A stretch of 64,000 nt of DNA from Kocuria sp. cx-455 (GTDB lineage Bacteria; Actinomycetota; Actinomycetes; Actinomycetales; Micrococcaceae), in the NCBI RefSeq assembly GCF_014698015.1, contig NZ_JACXBS010000007.1:62001-126000 (forward strand), in the 5' to 3' direction. The notes below the pieces were generated by a model. That model did no database searches. It had not been told where the DNA came from and saw nothing but the letters and a program-made list of their open reading frames with translations. The translations under genes were made by a program, and so were the position numbers. This document shows positions 53,691 to 62,018 of this stretch, piece after piece. Every line of letters starts with the position of its first letter. The stretch's first letter is position 1.

Positions 53691-55466
53691 ATGACCAAGA
53701 TGCGTACGGTGGACGCCATTGTCGCCATCCTGAAGAAGGAAGGCGCAACCGAGGCGTTCGGTTTGCCCGGTGCCGCCATCAACCCGTTCTACTCAGCCAT
53801 GCGTAACGACGGCGGGATCCGTCACACCCTGGCCCGCCACGTCGAGGGCGCCTCACACATGGCCGACGGTTACACCCGCGCCGCCCCCGGCAACATCGGT
53901 ATCTGCGTGGGCACCTCCGGTCCTGCCGGCACCGACATGATCACCGGTCTCTACGCCGCGATCGCGGATTCGGTGCCGATCCTGTGCATCACCGGTCAGG
54001 CACCGGTGGCCAAGCTGCACAAGGAAGATTTCCAGGCCGTGGACATCGCCTCGATCGCCGAGCCGGTGACCAAGATGGCGGTAACCGTGCTGGAGCCGGG
54101 TCAGATCCCGGGCACCTTCCAGCGTGCGTTCCACGAGATGCGTACCGGCCGGCCCGGCCCGGTTCTGATCGACCTGCCCCTGGACGTACAGTTGGCCGAG
54201 ATCGAATTCGACATCGACCTCTACGAGCCCCTGCCCGTGGCCAAACCGGCAGCCACCCGCGCTCAGGCCGAGCGCGCCCTGGACATGCTGTTCGCCTCGG
54301 AGCGTCCGCTGATCGTGGCCGGTGGCGGCATCATCAACGCCAACGCGTCCGAGAAACTGGTCGAACTGGCCGAGGTGCTCGACGTCCCCGTGATTCCCAC
54401 CCTGATGGGTTGGGGAGCCATCCCGGACGATCACCCGTTGATGGCCGGCATGGTGGGTCTGCAGACCTCCCACCGCTACGGCAACGAGACGTTCCTGGCC
54501 TCGGACTTCGTCCTGGGTATCGGCAACCGCTGGGCCAACCGCCACACCGGTTCCATCGACAAGTACACCGAGGGTCGCACGTTCGTGCACGTGGACATCG
54601 AGCCCACCCAGATCGGTCGCGTCTTCGCGCCGGATCTGGGCATCGTGTCCGACGCCGACGCCGCCCTGACCGTCCTGCTCGAGGTGGCCAAGGAGCGTAA
54701 GGAAAAATTCTCCGTCCCCGATTACGGCGTGTGGGCCAAGGAGTGCGTCCAGCGCAAGGGCCAGCTCCAGCGCAAGACGCACTTCACCGAGGTGCCGATC
54801 AAGCCGCAGCGCGTGTACGAGGAGATGAACTCGGCCTTCGGTCAGGACGTCACCTTCGTCTCCACGATCGGACTGTCGCAGATCGCCGGCGGCCAGTTCC
54901 TGCACGTGTACGGTCCGCGCAAGTGGATCAACGCGGGTCAGGCCGGGCCCCTGGGGTGGACCGGCCCGGCCGCCCTGGGCGTGGTACGCGGTAAGCCCGG
55001 CGAGACCGTGGTGGCCCTGTCCGGTGACTACGACTTCCAGTTCATGATCGAAGAGTTGGCCGTGGGCGCGCAGTTCAACCTGCCCTACATCCACGTGGTC
55101 GTGAACAACTCCTACCTCGGTCTGATCCGTCAGTCCCAGCGCGGGTTCAAGATGGAACAGAACGTGTCGCTGGCGTTCGAGAACATCAACTCCCCGGAGA
55201 CCCAGGGCTACGGCGTGGATCACCTGAAGGTGGTCGAGGGCCTGGGCTGCAAGGCTGTGCGGGTCACCGATCCGAGCAAGCTGCAGGAAGCGTTCTCCGA
55301 GGCCAGCTCGCTGGCCCAGGAGCACCAGGTTCCCGTGGTGGTGGAAGTCATCCTGGAGAAGGTCACCAACATCTCCATGGGCACCGAACTGGACAACGTG
55401 ACGGAGTTCGAGGAGCTGGCGGCCCGCGGTGTGGACGCACCCACCGCCATCGCTCTGCTCGACTGA
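53691..55466 (+). CDS. gcl: Glyoxylate carboligase
   Basis: Thiamine-diphosphate enzyme that joins two glyoxylates to tartronate semialdehyde and CO2. 591 residues. The catalytic glutamate found in nearly all ThDP enzymes is replaced by Val51 in [11 protein letters not shown], the hallmark of Gcl. The cofactor motif [14 protein letters not shown] with [10 protein letters not shown] lies near residue 443. AAGGAG precedes the ATG. A stem-loop follows before glxK. Confidence 0.96.
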   Translation: MTKMRTVDAIVAILKKEGATEAFGLPGAAINPFYSAMRNDGGIRHTLARHVEGASHMADGYTRAAPGNIGICVGTSGPAGTDMITGLYAAIADSVPILCITGQAPVAKLHKEDFQAVDIASIAEPVTKMAVTVLEPGQIPGTFQRAFHEMRTGRPGPVLIDLPLDVQLAEIEFDIDLYEPLPVAKPAATRAQAERALDMLFASERPLIVAGGGIINANASEKLVELAEVLDVPVIPTLMGWGAIPDDHPLMAGMVGLQTSHRYGNETFLASDFVLGIGNRWANRHTGSIDKYTEGRTFVHVDIEPTQIGRVFAPDLGIVSDADAALTVLLEVAKERKEKFSVPDYGVWAKECVQRKGQLQRKTHFTEVPIKPQRVYEEMNSAFGQDVTFVSTIGLSQIAGGQFLHVYGPRKWINAGQAGPLGWTGPAALGVVRGKPGETVVALSGDYDFQFMIEELAVGAQFNLPYIHVVVNNSYLGLIRQSQRGFKMEQNVSLAFENINSPETQGYGVDHLKVVEGLGCKAVRVTDPSKLQEAFSEASSLAQEHQVPVVVEVILEKVTNISMGTELDNVTEFEELAARGVDAPTAIALLD

Positions 55467-55496
55467 CCACGGAGTGTTCTACTCTGTCCGATAAGT

Positions 55497-55531
55497 CGCG
55501 GGCCGCATGCGGAAGACGTGTGCGGCCCGCG
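55497..55531 (+). terminator. Stem-loop between gcl and glxK
   Basis: 11-bp arms CGCGGGCCGCA / TGCGGCCCGCG with a 13-nt loop, 30 bp after the gcl stop and 30 bp before glxK; may lower expression of the two downstream genes. Confidence 0.6.
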
Positions 55532-55560
55532 GTTCATCTCAACATCTTCCGGAGGTTCTC

Positions 55561-56715
55561 GTGCGCATTGTGGTGGCACCAGACAAGTTCAAGGGCTCGG
55601 TGAGCGCCGAGGAGGCGGCCGAGCACATCGCTGCCGGGATCCGCGGGGCCCAGCCCGATGCCCAGGTCACGATTCTGCCCGTGGCAGACGGCGGTGAGGG
55701 CACGTTGGACGCCGCGGTCACCGCCGGCTACACGCGCCACGATCTCACGGTCACCGGCCCGATCGGCGATCGCGTGGCGGCCGCGTGGGCCCAACTCGAC
55801 GACACCGCGGTGGTCGAGATGTCCCTGGCCTCCGGCCTCGCCGCACTCCCCCACGATGACAACGGCGAGCCGATCCTCGCCGCCCGCGAGGCGACCAGCC
55901 GCGGTACCGGGGAATTGATTACCGCAGCCCTGGACGCCGGCTGCACGCGGGTGATCCTGGGTGTGGGCGGCAGCGCCAACACGGACGGCGGCGCGGGTAT
56001 GCTCGCCGGCCTGGGAGCCCGTCTCCTCGACTCTGCCGGCCACGAGATTCCCGACGGCGGAGCAGCCCTTGCCCAGCTGGCTCACGTGGACGTTTCCGGT
56101 CTTCACCCGCGCGTTGCCGAGGCCGAGTTCGTCCTGGCTGCGGACGTGGACAACCCGCTGACCGGTGAGCGGGGGGCCGCTGCGGTCTTCGGACCCCAGA
56201 AAGGCGCCTCCGAACAGGACGTAGTCGAACTCGACGCCGCCCTGGGAACCTTCCGTGACGTCCTCGCCGAGGTGCTGGGGGCCTCCGCGCGCTCCGCCGC
56301 CGAGGCCCCGGGTGCCGGTGCCGCCGGCGGCGTCGGCTATGCCGCTCTGGCCGTCCTGAACGCGACGCGCAGGCCGGGGATCGATGTCGTCCTGGACCTG
56401 GTGAAACTCGACGATGCCGTGACCGGCGCGGACCTGTTGATCACCGGCGAGGGCAGCCTGGACGAACAATCCCTGGGGGGTAAGACCCCGGTGGGCGTGC
56501 TCAAGGTCGGACAGGTACACGGCGTGCCCGTGATCGCCGTGTGTGGCCGCACGACCCTGGACCGCGAAACACTGGAGGCCACCGGATTCCGCGCGACCCA
56601 CGCCCTTTCCGATCTCGCCCCGGACGCGCAAACCTCCATGCGTGAAGCACCCCGGTTGCTCCGTGAGGTGGGACGCACGATAGCTTCAGAACTAGCCTCG
56701 ACCTCGAACGGCTGA
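55561..56715 (+). CDS. glxK: Glycerate kinase, GarK/GlxK type
   Basis: Phosphorylates glycerate to enter glycolysis. 384 residues: IVVAPDKFKGSVSAEEAA at the N-terminus, PVADGGEGTLDAA near residue 40, LGVGGSANTDGGAGML near residue 137 and TGEGSLDEQSLGGKTP near residue 297, all typical of class I glycerate kinases. GGAGG (55551-55555) before the GTG decides the start. Last enzyme of the glycerate route in this operon. Confidence 0.94.
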   Translation: MRIVVAPDKFKGSVSAEEAAEHIAAGIRGAQPDAQVTILPVADGGEGTLDAAVTAGYTRHDLTVTGPIGDRVAAAWAQLDDTAVVEMSLASGLAALPHDDNGEPILAAREATSRGTGELITAALDAGCTRVILGVGGSANTDGGAGMLAGLGARLLDSAGHEIPDGGAALAQLAHVDVSGLHPRVAEAEFVLAADVDNPLTGERGAAAVFGPQKGASEQDVVELDAALGTFRDVLAEVLGASARSAAEAPGAGAAGGVGYAALAVLNATRRPGIDVVLDLVKLDDAVTGADLLITGEGSLDEQSLGGKTPVGVLKVGQVHGVPVIAVCGRTTLDRETLEATGFRATHALSDLAPDAQTSMREAPRLLREVGRTIASELASTSNG

Positions 56716-56764
56716 GCGGCTCGCGCCGTCATCGTTCCCGCACCCTCCGAAAGGACTCCCCGTC

Positions 56765-58495
56765 ATGAACGCAACCCCTCGACAGGGCAACAAAGATTCC
56801 GGCAAACACACCGGCGACTCCACGAACAATCAGCCCGCTGAGGACAAGAACCAGCGCACCACGGACCCGCAGGCCAACGAGGAACGCGCTACGGAGAGCC
56901 TGAAGGCCAAGATGACCGAGGCCGCGTCGAACCCCGAGGTCGACAAATCCCCGCAGGACGTGGCTCAGGAGAACTCTCAACTGGCCGTGACCGAGGAACG
57001 CCGCGAAGAGGTCGAGTCCGCGCGCGCCGAGCAGATCAAGCTCGCCAACGAGGCCAACAGCGCCGAACGCGTGCGTGAACTGATCCGCGCGTACAAGGCG
57101 GAGAACAAGCTCCAGGACTCGGACGAGCCCACCGAGGCTCGCATCACCGGCCAGCACGCCGGCAAGTTCGACCTCGTGGTGCGCGGTAAGCAGGTCTCGT
57201 GCGGTGATCATTTCTCCCCGCGTGAGATCGGTGTCAAGGGCGGCAAGATCGTGGCGATCGAACCGCTCGGAGCGAACCTCGAAGGCACCGAGGTCGTGGA
57301 ACTCGCTGACGATGAGACCCTGATCCCGGGTCTCGTGGACACCCACGTGCACGTCAACGAGCCCGGTCGCACGGAGTGGGAGGGCTTCGCCTCCGCGACC
57401 CGCGCGGCGGCGGCCGGCGGCGTGACCACGATCGTGGACATGCCCCTGAACTCCGTGCCCGCCACCGTGAACGTGGCCGCGCTCGAGTACAAGCGTCTGT
57501 TCGCCCAGCAGAACGCGTTCGTGGACATCGGCTTCTGGGGTGGCGCGATCCCCGGTAACAAGAAGGACCTGCGGCCCCTCCACGACGACGGCGTGTTCGG
57601 CTTCAAGTGCTTCCTGCTCCATTCCGGTGTGGACGAGTTCCCGCACCTGGAAGCGGACGAAATGGAAGAAGCACTGGCGGAGGTCAAGACCTTCGATTCG
57701 TTGCTGATCGTGCACGCGGAGGATTCACGCACCATCGACAAGGCCCCGCAGCCCAACGGTGACATGTACGAACACTTCCTCAAGTCCCGGCCACGCGGTG
57801 CCGAGAACATCGCCATTGCCGAGGTCATCGAGCGCACCCGCTGGACCGAGGCGCGCTCGCACATCCTGCACCTGTCCTCGTCCGATGCGCTGCCGATGAT
57901 CGCCTCCGCCAAGCGCGACGGGCTGGACATCACCGTGGAGACGTGCCCCCACTACCTGACTCTGCTCTCCGAGGAGATTCCCAACGGCGCCACCGCCTTT
58001 AAGTGCTGCCCGCCGGTGCGCGAGGTCTCCAACCGGGAGAAGCTGTGGGAAGGCCTGTTGGACGGCACCATCGACTTCATCGTCTCGGACCACTCCCCTT
58101 CGACCCTGGATCTCAAGGATCTGGGCAACGGCGACTTCGGTGTGGCCTGGGGCGGCGTGTCCTCGCTGCAGCTGGGTCTGTCGCTGATCTGGACCGAAGC
58201 ACGGCGCCGCGGTGTGGGCCTTCCCAAGGTTCTCGAGTGGATGTCCAGCCGCCCGGCCGAGCGGGTCGGTCTGCGTTCCAAGGGCCGCCTGTCCCTGGGT
58301 TACGACGCCGATATGGCCGTCTTCGCGCAGGACGAAAGCTTTGTGGTGGACGCCAAGGCGCTCAACCACAAGAACCCCATCACCCCGTACCAGGGCAAGG
58401 TGCTCTCCGGTAAGGTCCGCCGGACCTTCGTGGGCGGTAAGGAAGTCGACTACCAGAAACCCTCGGGCCGTCTGCTCAACCGCGGACTCGTGTGA
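56765..58495 (+). CDS. allB: Allantoinase with a 130-residue N-terminal extension
   Basis: Hydrolyses S-allantoin to allantoate. The enzyme domain runs from about residue 135 to 576: HxH metal ligands His194 and His196 in DTHVHVNEPGR, the carboxylated Lys in GFKCFLLHSG near residue 281, His ligands in IVHAED and HILHLSSSD, and Asp in SDHSPS near residue 443. Residues 1-130 are extra: polar, rich in Glu, Asn, Lys and Gln, with a likely helical part at 75-120, and no recognised domain. GAAAGGA before the ATG and even codon use support translation of the extension; no good internal start is seen near residue 130. Confidence 0.92.
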   Translation: MNATPRQGNKDSGKHTGDSTNNQPAEDKNQRTTDPQANEERATESLKAKMTEAASNPEVDKSPQDVAQENSQLAVTEERREEVESARAEQIKLANEANSAERVRELIRAYKAENKLQDSDEPTEARITGQHAGKFDLVVRGKQVSCGDHFSPREIGVKGGKIVAIEPLGANLEGTEVVELADDETLIPGLVDTHVHVNEPGRTEWEGFASATRAAAAGGVTTIVDMPLNSVPATVNVAALEYKRLFAQQNAFVDIGFWGGAIPGNKKDLRPLHDDGVFGFKCFLLHSGVDEFPHLEADEMEEALAEVKTFDSLLIVHAEDSRTIDKAPQPNGDMYEHFLKSRPRGAENIAIAEVIERTRWTEARSHILHLSSSDALPMIASAKRDGLDITVETCPHYLTLLSEEIPNGATAFKCCPPVREVSNREKLWEGLLDGTIDFIVSDHSPSTLDLKDLGNGDFGVAWGGVSSLQLGLSLIWTEARRRGVGLPKVLEWMSSRPAERVGLRSKGRLSLGYDADMAVFAQDESFVVDAKALNHKNPITPYQGKVLSGKVRRTFVGGKEVDYQKPSGRLLNRGLV

Positions 58496-58514
58496 TTCGC
58501 ACTCCGCGGTGGTT

Positions 58515-58552
58515 TGCCCAGGTTTCACGGTTCATACTGTGAAGCCAGGGCA
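58515..58552 (+). terminator. Terminator of the hyi-allB operon
   Basis: 14-bp arms (TGCCCAGGTTTCAC / GTGAAGCCAGGGCA) with one mismatch and one G-U pair and a 10-nt loop, 19 bp after the stop. Confidence 0.65.
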
Positions 58553-58612
58553 GAATCTTTGGCCTCAGAGATTTCGCAGTGGAAGGACCGGTCCCACAGC
58601 TAGGAACGCACC

Positions 58613-59362
58613 ATGACAGATTTGATCGATACCACCCAGATGTACCTGCGCACCGTGCTGGAGCTCGAAGAAGAGGGCATCCCCGCCCTGCGCGCGCGCA
58701 TCGTGGAGCGCCTGGGCCACACCGGCCCCACGGTGTCCGAAACCGTGCAGCGGCTGTGCCGTAAGGGGTTGATGGTGCTCTCCGAAGGAGATATTCGCAC
58801 CCGCACGGTGTCCCTGACCGCGGAGGGTCGCGAGCAGGCCACGTCCGTGATGCGCAAGCATCGCCTGGCGGAACGACTGTTGGCGGACGTCATCGGGTTG
58901 GAACTGCCCTACGTGCACGAAGAAGCCTGCCGCTGGGAACACGTCATGAGCGATCGGGTGGAAGTGCTGCTCGAGAAGCTGCTGGCCTCGCCCACCACCT
59001 CCCCGTACGGGACTCCGATCCACGGCGCGTTCACCCAGAACCCGGAGGGGGTCTCACTGTTGGATGCGGTGGCGCAGGCTGACGCTGATGCAGGCACTGG
59101 CGCCGGTGCGGCCGGCTCCGGCGGGGAGCGCGAATACACCTTGGAGTTGATCTCGGAATCGGTGCAGACCCACGCGGACCTGCTGCGAGCCCTCTACGAC
59201 GCCGGGCTCATGCCGGGTGCGGCCGTGGTGGTCACCGGCTCCGCTCCTTCCGGCTCGGAGGCGCACCCGGGTCACCACGGACCCGTGACCCTGCGCCGCA
59301 CGGACCGATCCGAGTCCGTGGAGCTACCCGCCGAACTGGCGGCGTCGATCCTGGTGTCCTGA
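58613..59362 (+). CDS. DtxR-family iron-dependent regulator (IdeR-like)
   Basis: 249 residues. Winged helix in residues 1-65 (TGPTVSETVQRLCRKGL recognition helix), metal domain with VHEEACRWEHVMS near residue 100, and a C-terminal SH3-like domain after a Gly/Ala-rich linker near residue 160. TTQMYLRT keeps the Met10 and the metal domain keeps the Cys102 of DtxR, so iron sensing is likely, in contrast to the Glu/Asp variant at 14337. TAGGAA precedes the ATG. Global iron regulator by family; no target gene is adjacent. Confidence 0.88.
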   Translation: MTDLIDTTQMYLRTVLELEEEGIPALRARIVERLGHTGPTVSETVQRLCRKGLMVLSEGDIRTRTVSLTAEGREQATSVMRKHRLAERLLADVIGLELPYVHEEACRWEHVMSDRVEVLLEKLLASPTTSPYGTPIHGAFTQNPEGVSLLDAVAQADADAGTGAGAAGSGGEREYTLELISESVQTHADLLRALYDAGLMPGAAVVVTGSAPSGSEAHPGHHGPVTLRRTDRSESVELPAELAASILVS

Positions 59363-59423
59363 GTGGGACGGGTCCGGCGACAGATTCGCCCACCCGGCTG
59401 ACCCCTCCTCACCGGATCGCCTG

Positions 59424-59456
59424 ATTGTTGACAATAGGCAGATTCCCTTCGATCAT
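59424..59456 (+). promoter_or_regulatory. Leaderless-type promoter with overlapping palindrome for doeA
   Basis: TTGACA (59428-59433), 17-bp spacer, GATCAT (59451-59456); the expected start of transcription is the A of the doeA ATG (59462). A palindrome ATTGT-TG-ACAAT (59424-59435) covers the -35 box and resembles GntR/FadR-type operators. Confidence 0.6.
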
Positions 59457-59461
59457 GAGGC

Positions 59462-60727
59462 ATGAGCACTTGGGACGTGTCGGAGGGTCACCCCTCCCCT
59501 GATCCGGCCCCCGGCGCGGTCACCGCGCCGGAGAACCCTGATGTCCGTTCGCCACTGTTCACGGCCCAGGAGTACCAGAGTCGGCTGCGGTGCGTTCGGG
59601 GGAAGATGGCGCACCAGGGGCTGTCCGCGCTGATCGTCACGGATCCCGCCAATCTTTACTATCTGACCGGCTATGACGCGTGGTCCTTCTACGTTCCGCA
59701 GCTGCTCTTCATCCCCGCCGAGGGAGACATGTTGTTGTTCCTGCGCGACATGGATGCGCAGGGTGCTTTTCGTACCTCGTGGCTGCCGCCTCATCAAATC
59801 ATCGGTTATCCGGAACGCTACGTTCAGCGCCCGCACCTGCACCCCTTCGACTGGGTCGCCTTCGCGCTGCGACGCCGCGGACAGATCGCCCCGGCCGCCC
59901 ACGGCTGCGTGGGCCTCGAGATGGACGCCCACTTCCTCTCCCCCAAGGGCTACCGCGCCCTGATCAACGCGCTGCCCGAATGGTTGCTCGTTGACTGCTT
60001 CGAGCTGGTCAACTGGGTGCGTTCCGTGAAGTCGGACGCCGAGATCCACTACATGCGCCTCGCCTCAAGAGTTACCACGGCGGCCATGCACGCCGCGATC
60101 GACGCCATTGCACCCGGAGTCCCCCAGTACCGCGTGGCCGCCCGGATTGGAGCTGCGCAAACGGAAGGAGATGGCGAGGCCTGGGGTGACTTTCCCGCCA
60201 TCGTGCCCATGCTGCCCACCGGCGCCTCCGCAGACACACCCCATCTCACCTGGTCCGATCGTGTGCTGTGCCCCGGCGATGCCGTGGTGGTCGAGCTGAG
60301 CGGCGTGCACCGGCGCTATCACGTACCCCTGGCCCGCACAGTGAATCTGGGTCCACCCAGTGACCACATGTTGCGCTTGGAGGAAGCCGTTGCCGAGGGG
60401 ATGCAGGCCGTTCTGGATGCCACCGCCCCGGATGTGCCCATCCGTGAACTGGCCAGCGCGTGGAACTGGAAACTGGCCGCCCACGGTTTGGAGAAACCCA
60501 GCCGCCTGGGGTACTCGGTGGGCGTCGGCTACCCACCGGACTGGGGCGAACGAACCATCAGCATCCGCTCCGAGGACGAAACCACCCTGCAGCAGAACAT
60601 GACCTTCCACCTCATCTGCGGTATGTGGATGACGGGATACGGCTACGAAGTCTCGGAGACCATCCGAGTGACCAGCACGGGGGTGGAAACGTTCACATCC
60701 TTCCCCCGCCAGATCATCAGGAAGTGA
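59462..60727 (+). CDS. doeA: Ectoine hydrolase (DoeA/EutD-like, creatinase-fold M24 family)
   Basis: Opens the ectoine ring to N-acetyl-diaminobutyrate. 421 residues; pita-bread fold. Matches to DoeA as I know it include LTGYDAWSFYV near residue 69, GYPERYVQRPHLHP near residue 115, DFPAIVPMLPTGA near residue 243, HRRYHVPLARTVNLG near residue 280 and YPPDWGERTISIR near residue 357. The metal-binding Asp positions of true M24 peptidases are replaced, as in metal-free creatinase-type enzymes. The N-terminal 25 residues are extra and Pro-rich. No usable ribosome site, but a -35/-10 pair placed for a leaderless message. A generic Xaa-Pro peptidase is the less likely alternative. Confidence 0.8.
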   Translation: MSTWDVSEGHPSPDPAPGAVTAPENPDVRSPLFTAQEYQSRLRCVRGKMAHQGLSALIVTDPANLYYLTGYDAWSFYVPQLLFIPAEGDMLLFLRDMDAQGAFRTSWLPPHQIIGYPERYVQRPHLHPFDWVAFALRRRGQIAPAAHGCVGLEMDAHFLSPKGYRALINALPEWLLVDCFELVNWVRSVKSDAEIHYMRLASRVTTAAMHAAIDAIAPGVPQYRVAARIGAAQTEGDGEAWGDFPAIVPMLPTGASADTPHLTWSDRVLCPGDAVVVELSGVHRRYHVPLARTVNLGPPSDHMLRLEEAVAEGMQAVLDATAPDVPIRELASAWNWKLAAHGLEKPSRLGYSVGVGYPPDWGERTISIRSEDETTLQQNMTFHLICGMWMTGYGYEVSETIRVTSTGVETFTSFPRQIIRK

Positions 60728-60731
60728 GCTC

Positions 60732-62018
60732 ATGATCACCACCACGCCGCGTATCACCACGGTCCACTCCCTGGACCCCAACCCCACCGCGGGCATCTCG
60801 GACCCCACGGCGGGAAATCTACTACCACTCGCCCGCCGCGCCGGCGGCTTGGTGGGTTCCGTCATCGACTCCTCCACCTCGCTGCTTGCAGCCCAGACCC
60901 ACGACATCGTTCGCTTCGCCATGGGCGCGCCGGCCGCGGAAGTGATTCCCACGGAAGAGTTCCGACAGATCGCCGGCGAAGTCCTCACGGACGCAAGTTT
61001 CACCTACGGCGCCACCGAGGGTGAACCAGACCTGATCACCACGGTCACCGAACAGTACTCGAGCGGCTCCTCCGATCCGGAGCGCATTGTGATCACCTCC
61101 GGCGGCATGCAGGGACTGGATCTCGCGTTCAAACTGTTCACGGATCCCGGTGACCTGGTGGTCGTGGAGAGCCCCACCTACACCAACGGCTCCGGCACCG
61201 CGTTGAGCTACGGCGCGGATGTCCTGGAAGTCCCCGTGGACGACAACGGCATGGACATCGACGCGCTCGAGACCCTCGTTGCCGAATCGGGCCGCACGCC
61301 CCGCATGATCTACACGATCCCCAATTTCCAGAACCCGTCCGGCACCACCCTGAGCGAGGGTCGACGGCGCCGCTTGCTGAACCTCGCGCATCAGTGGGGC
61401 GCCATGATTCTCGACGATGATCCGTATGGTGCCCTGCGCTTCTCCGGCGATCCCGTACCCGGTTTCCGGGAGATCAGCCCGGACGACCCCCTGGTCTTCT
61501 CCGTCCGGACCTTTTCCAAGATCCTGGCGCCCGGCTTGCGCGTGGGCTGGGTCAACGCGGATCCACGCCTGCGCAAGCTCTTGATCGCCGGTAAGCAGGC
61601 CATGGACACGTGCGCCAACGTGCCCGCCCAGCACATCATCAACGCCTACATCAACCGCGGCGGCTACGGTGAGCACCTGGCCGGCCTGCGCACCGAGTAC
61701 AAGCGCCGCAAGGAAGCCATGGATGCATCCATCGCCAGGCACCTGGGCACTCGTGTACGCACCACCGATCCCGCCGGCGGTTTCTTCCTGTGGGTCACTC
61801 TCCAGGGCGACGACGCCAGGGTGTCGTCTTCGCGTTTGTTCGAGATCGCCCTGGCCGAGGGCGTCGCGTTCATTCCCGGTCCCGCGCTGTCGCCGTCCGG
61901 CCAGTTCCAGGACGCGTTCCGTTTGTGCTTTGCCTCGAGTACCCCGGAACGGACCGACGAAGGACTTCAGCGACTTGTGCGAGCTCTCGACATCGCCCGC
62001 GAGGAAGTTGATGGGTGA
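60732..62018 (+). CDS. PLP-dependent aminotransferase, class I/II (LysN/MocR-type catalytic domain)
   Basis: 428 residues, fold-type I. The PLP lysine is Lys263 in VRTFSKILAPGLRVGW; other marks are TYGATEGEPDL near residue 95, IVITSGGMQGLDL near residue 118, PNFQNPSGTTLS near residue 198 and ILDDDPYGALRF near residue 227. It looks like the enzyme domain of MocR/2-aminoadipate transaminases but has no DNA-binding domain at the N-terminus. AGGAAG precedes the ATG, 4 bp after the doeA stop. In ectoine breakdown it could transaminate diaminobutyrate; the usual DoeD belongs to class III, so this is inference. Confidence 0.85.
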   Translation: MITTTPRITTVHSLDPNPTAGISDPTAGNLLPLARRAGGLVGSVIDSSTSLLAAQTHDIVRFAMGAPAAEVIPTEEFRQIAGEVLTDASFTYGATEGEPDLITTVTEQYSSGSSDPERIVITSGGMQGLDLAFKLFTDPGDLVVVESPTYTNGSGTALSYGADVLEVPVDDNGMDIDALETLVAESGRTPRMIYTIPNFQNPSGTTLSEGRRRRLLNLAHQWGAMILDDDPYGALRFSGDPVPGFREISPDDPLVFSVRTFSKILAPGLRVGWVNADPRLRKLLIAGKQAMDTCANVPAQHIINAYINRGGYGEHLAGLRTEYKRRKEAMDASIARHLGTRVRTTDPAGGFFLWVTLQGDDARVSSSRLFEIALAEGVAFIPGPALSPSGQFQDAFRLCFASSTPERTDEGLQRLVRALDIAREEVDG

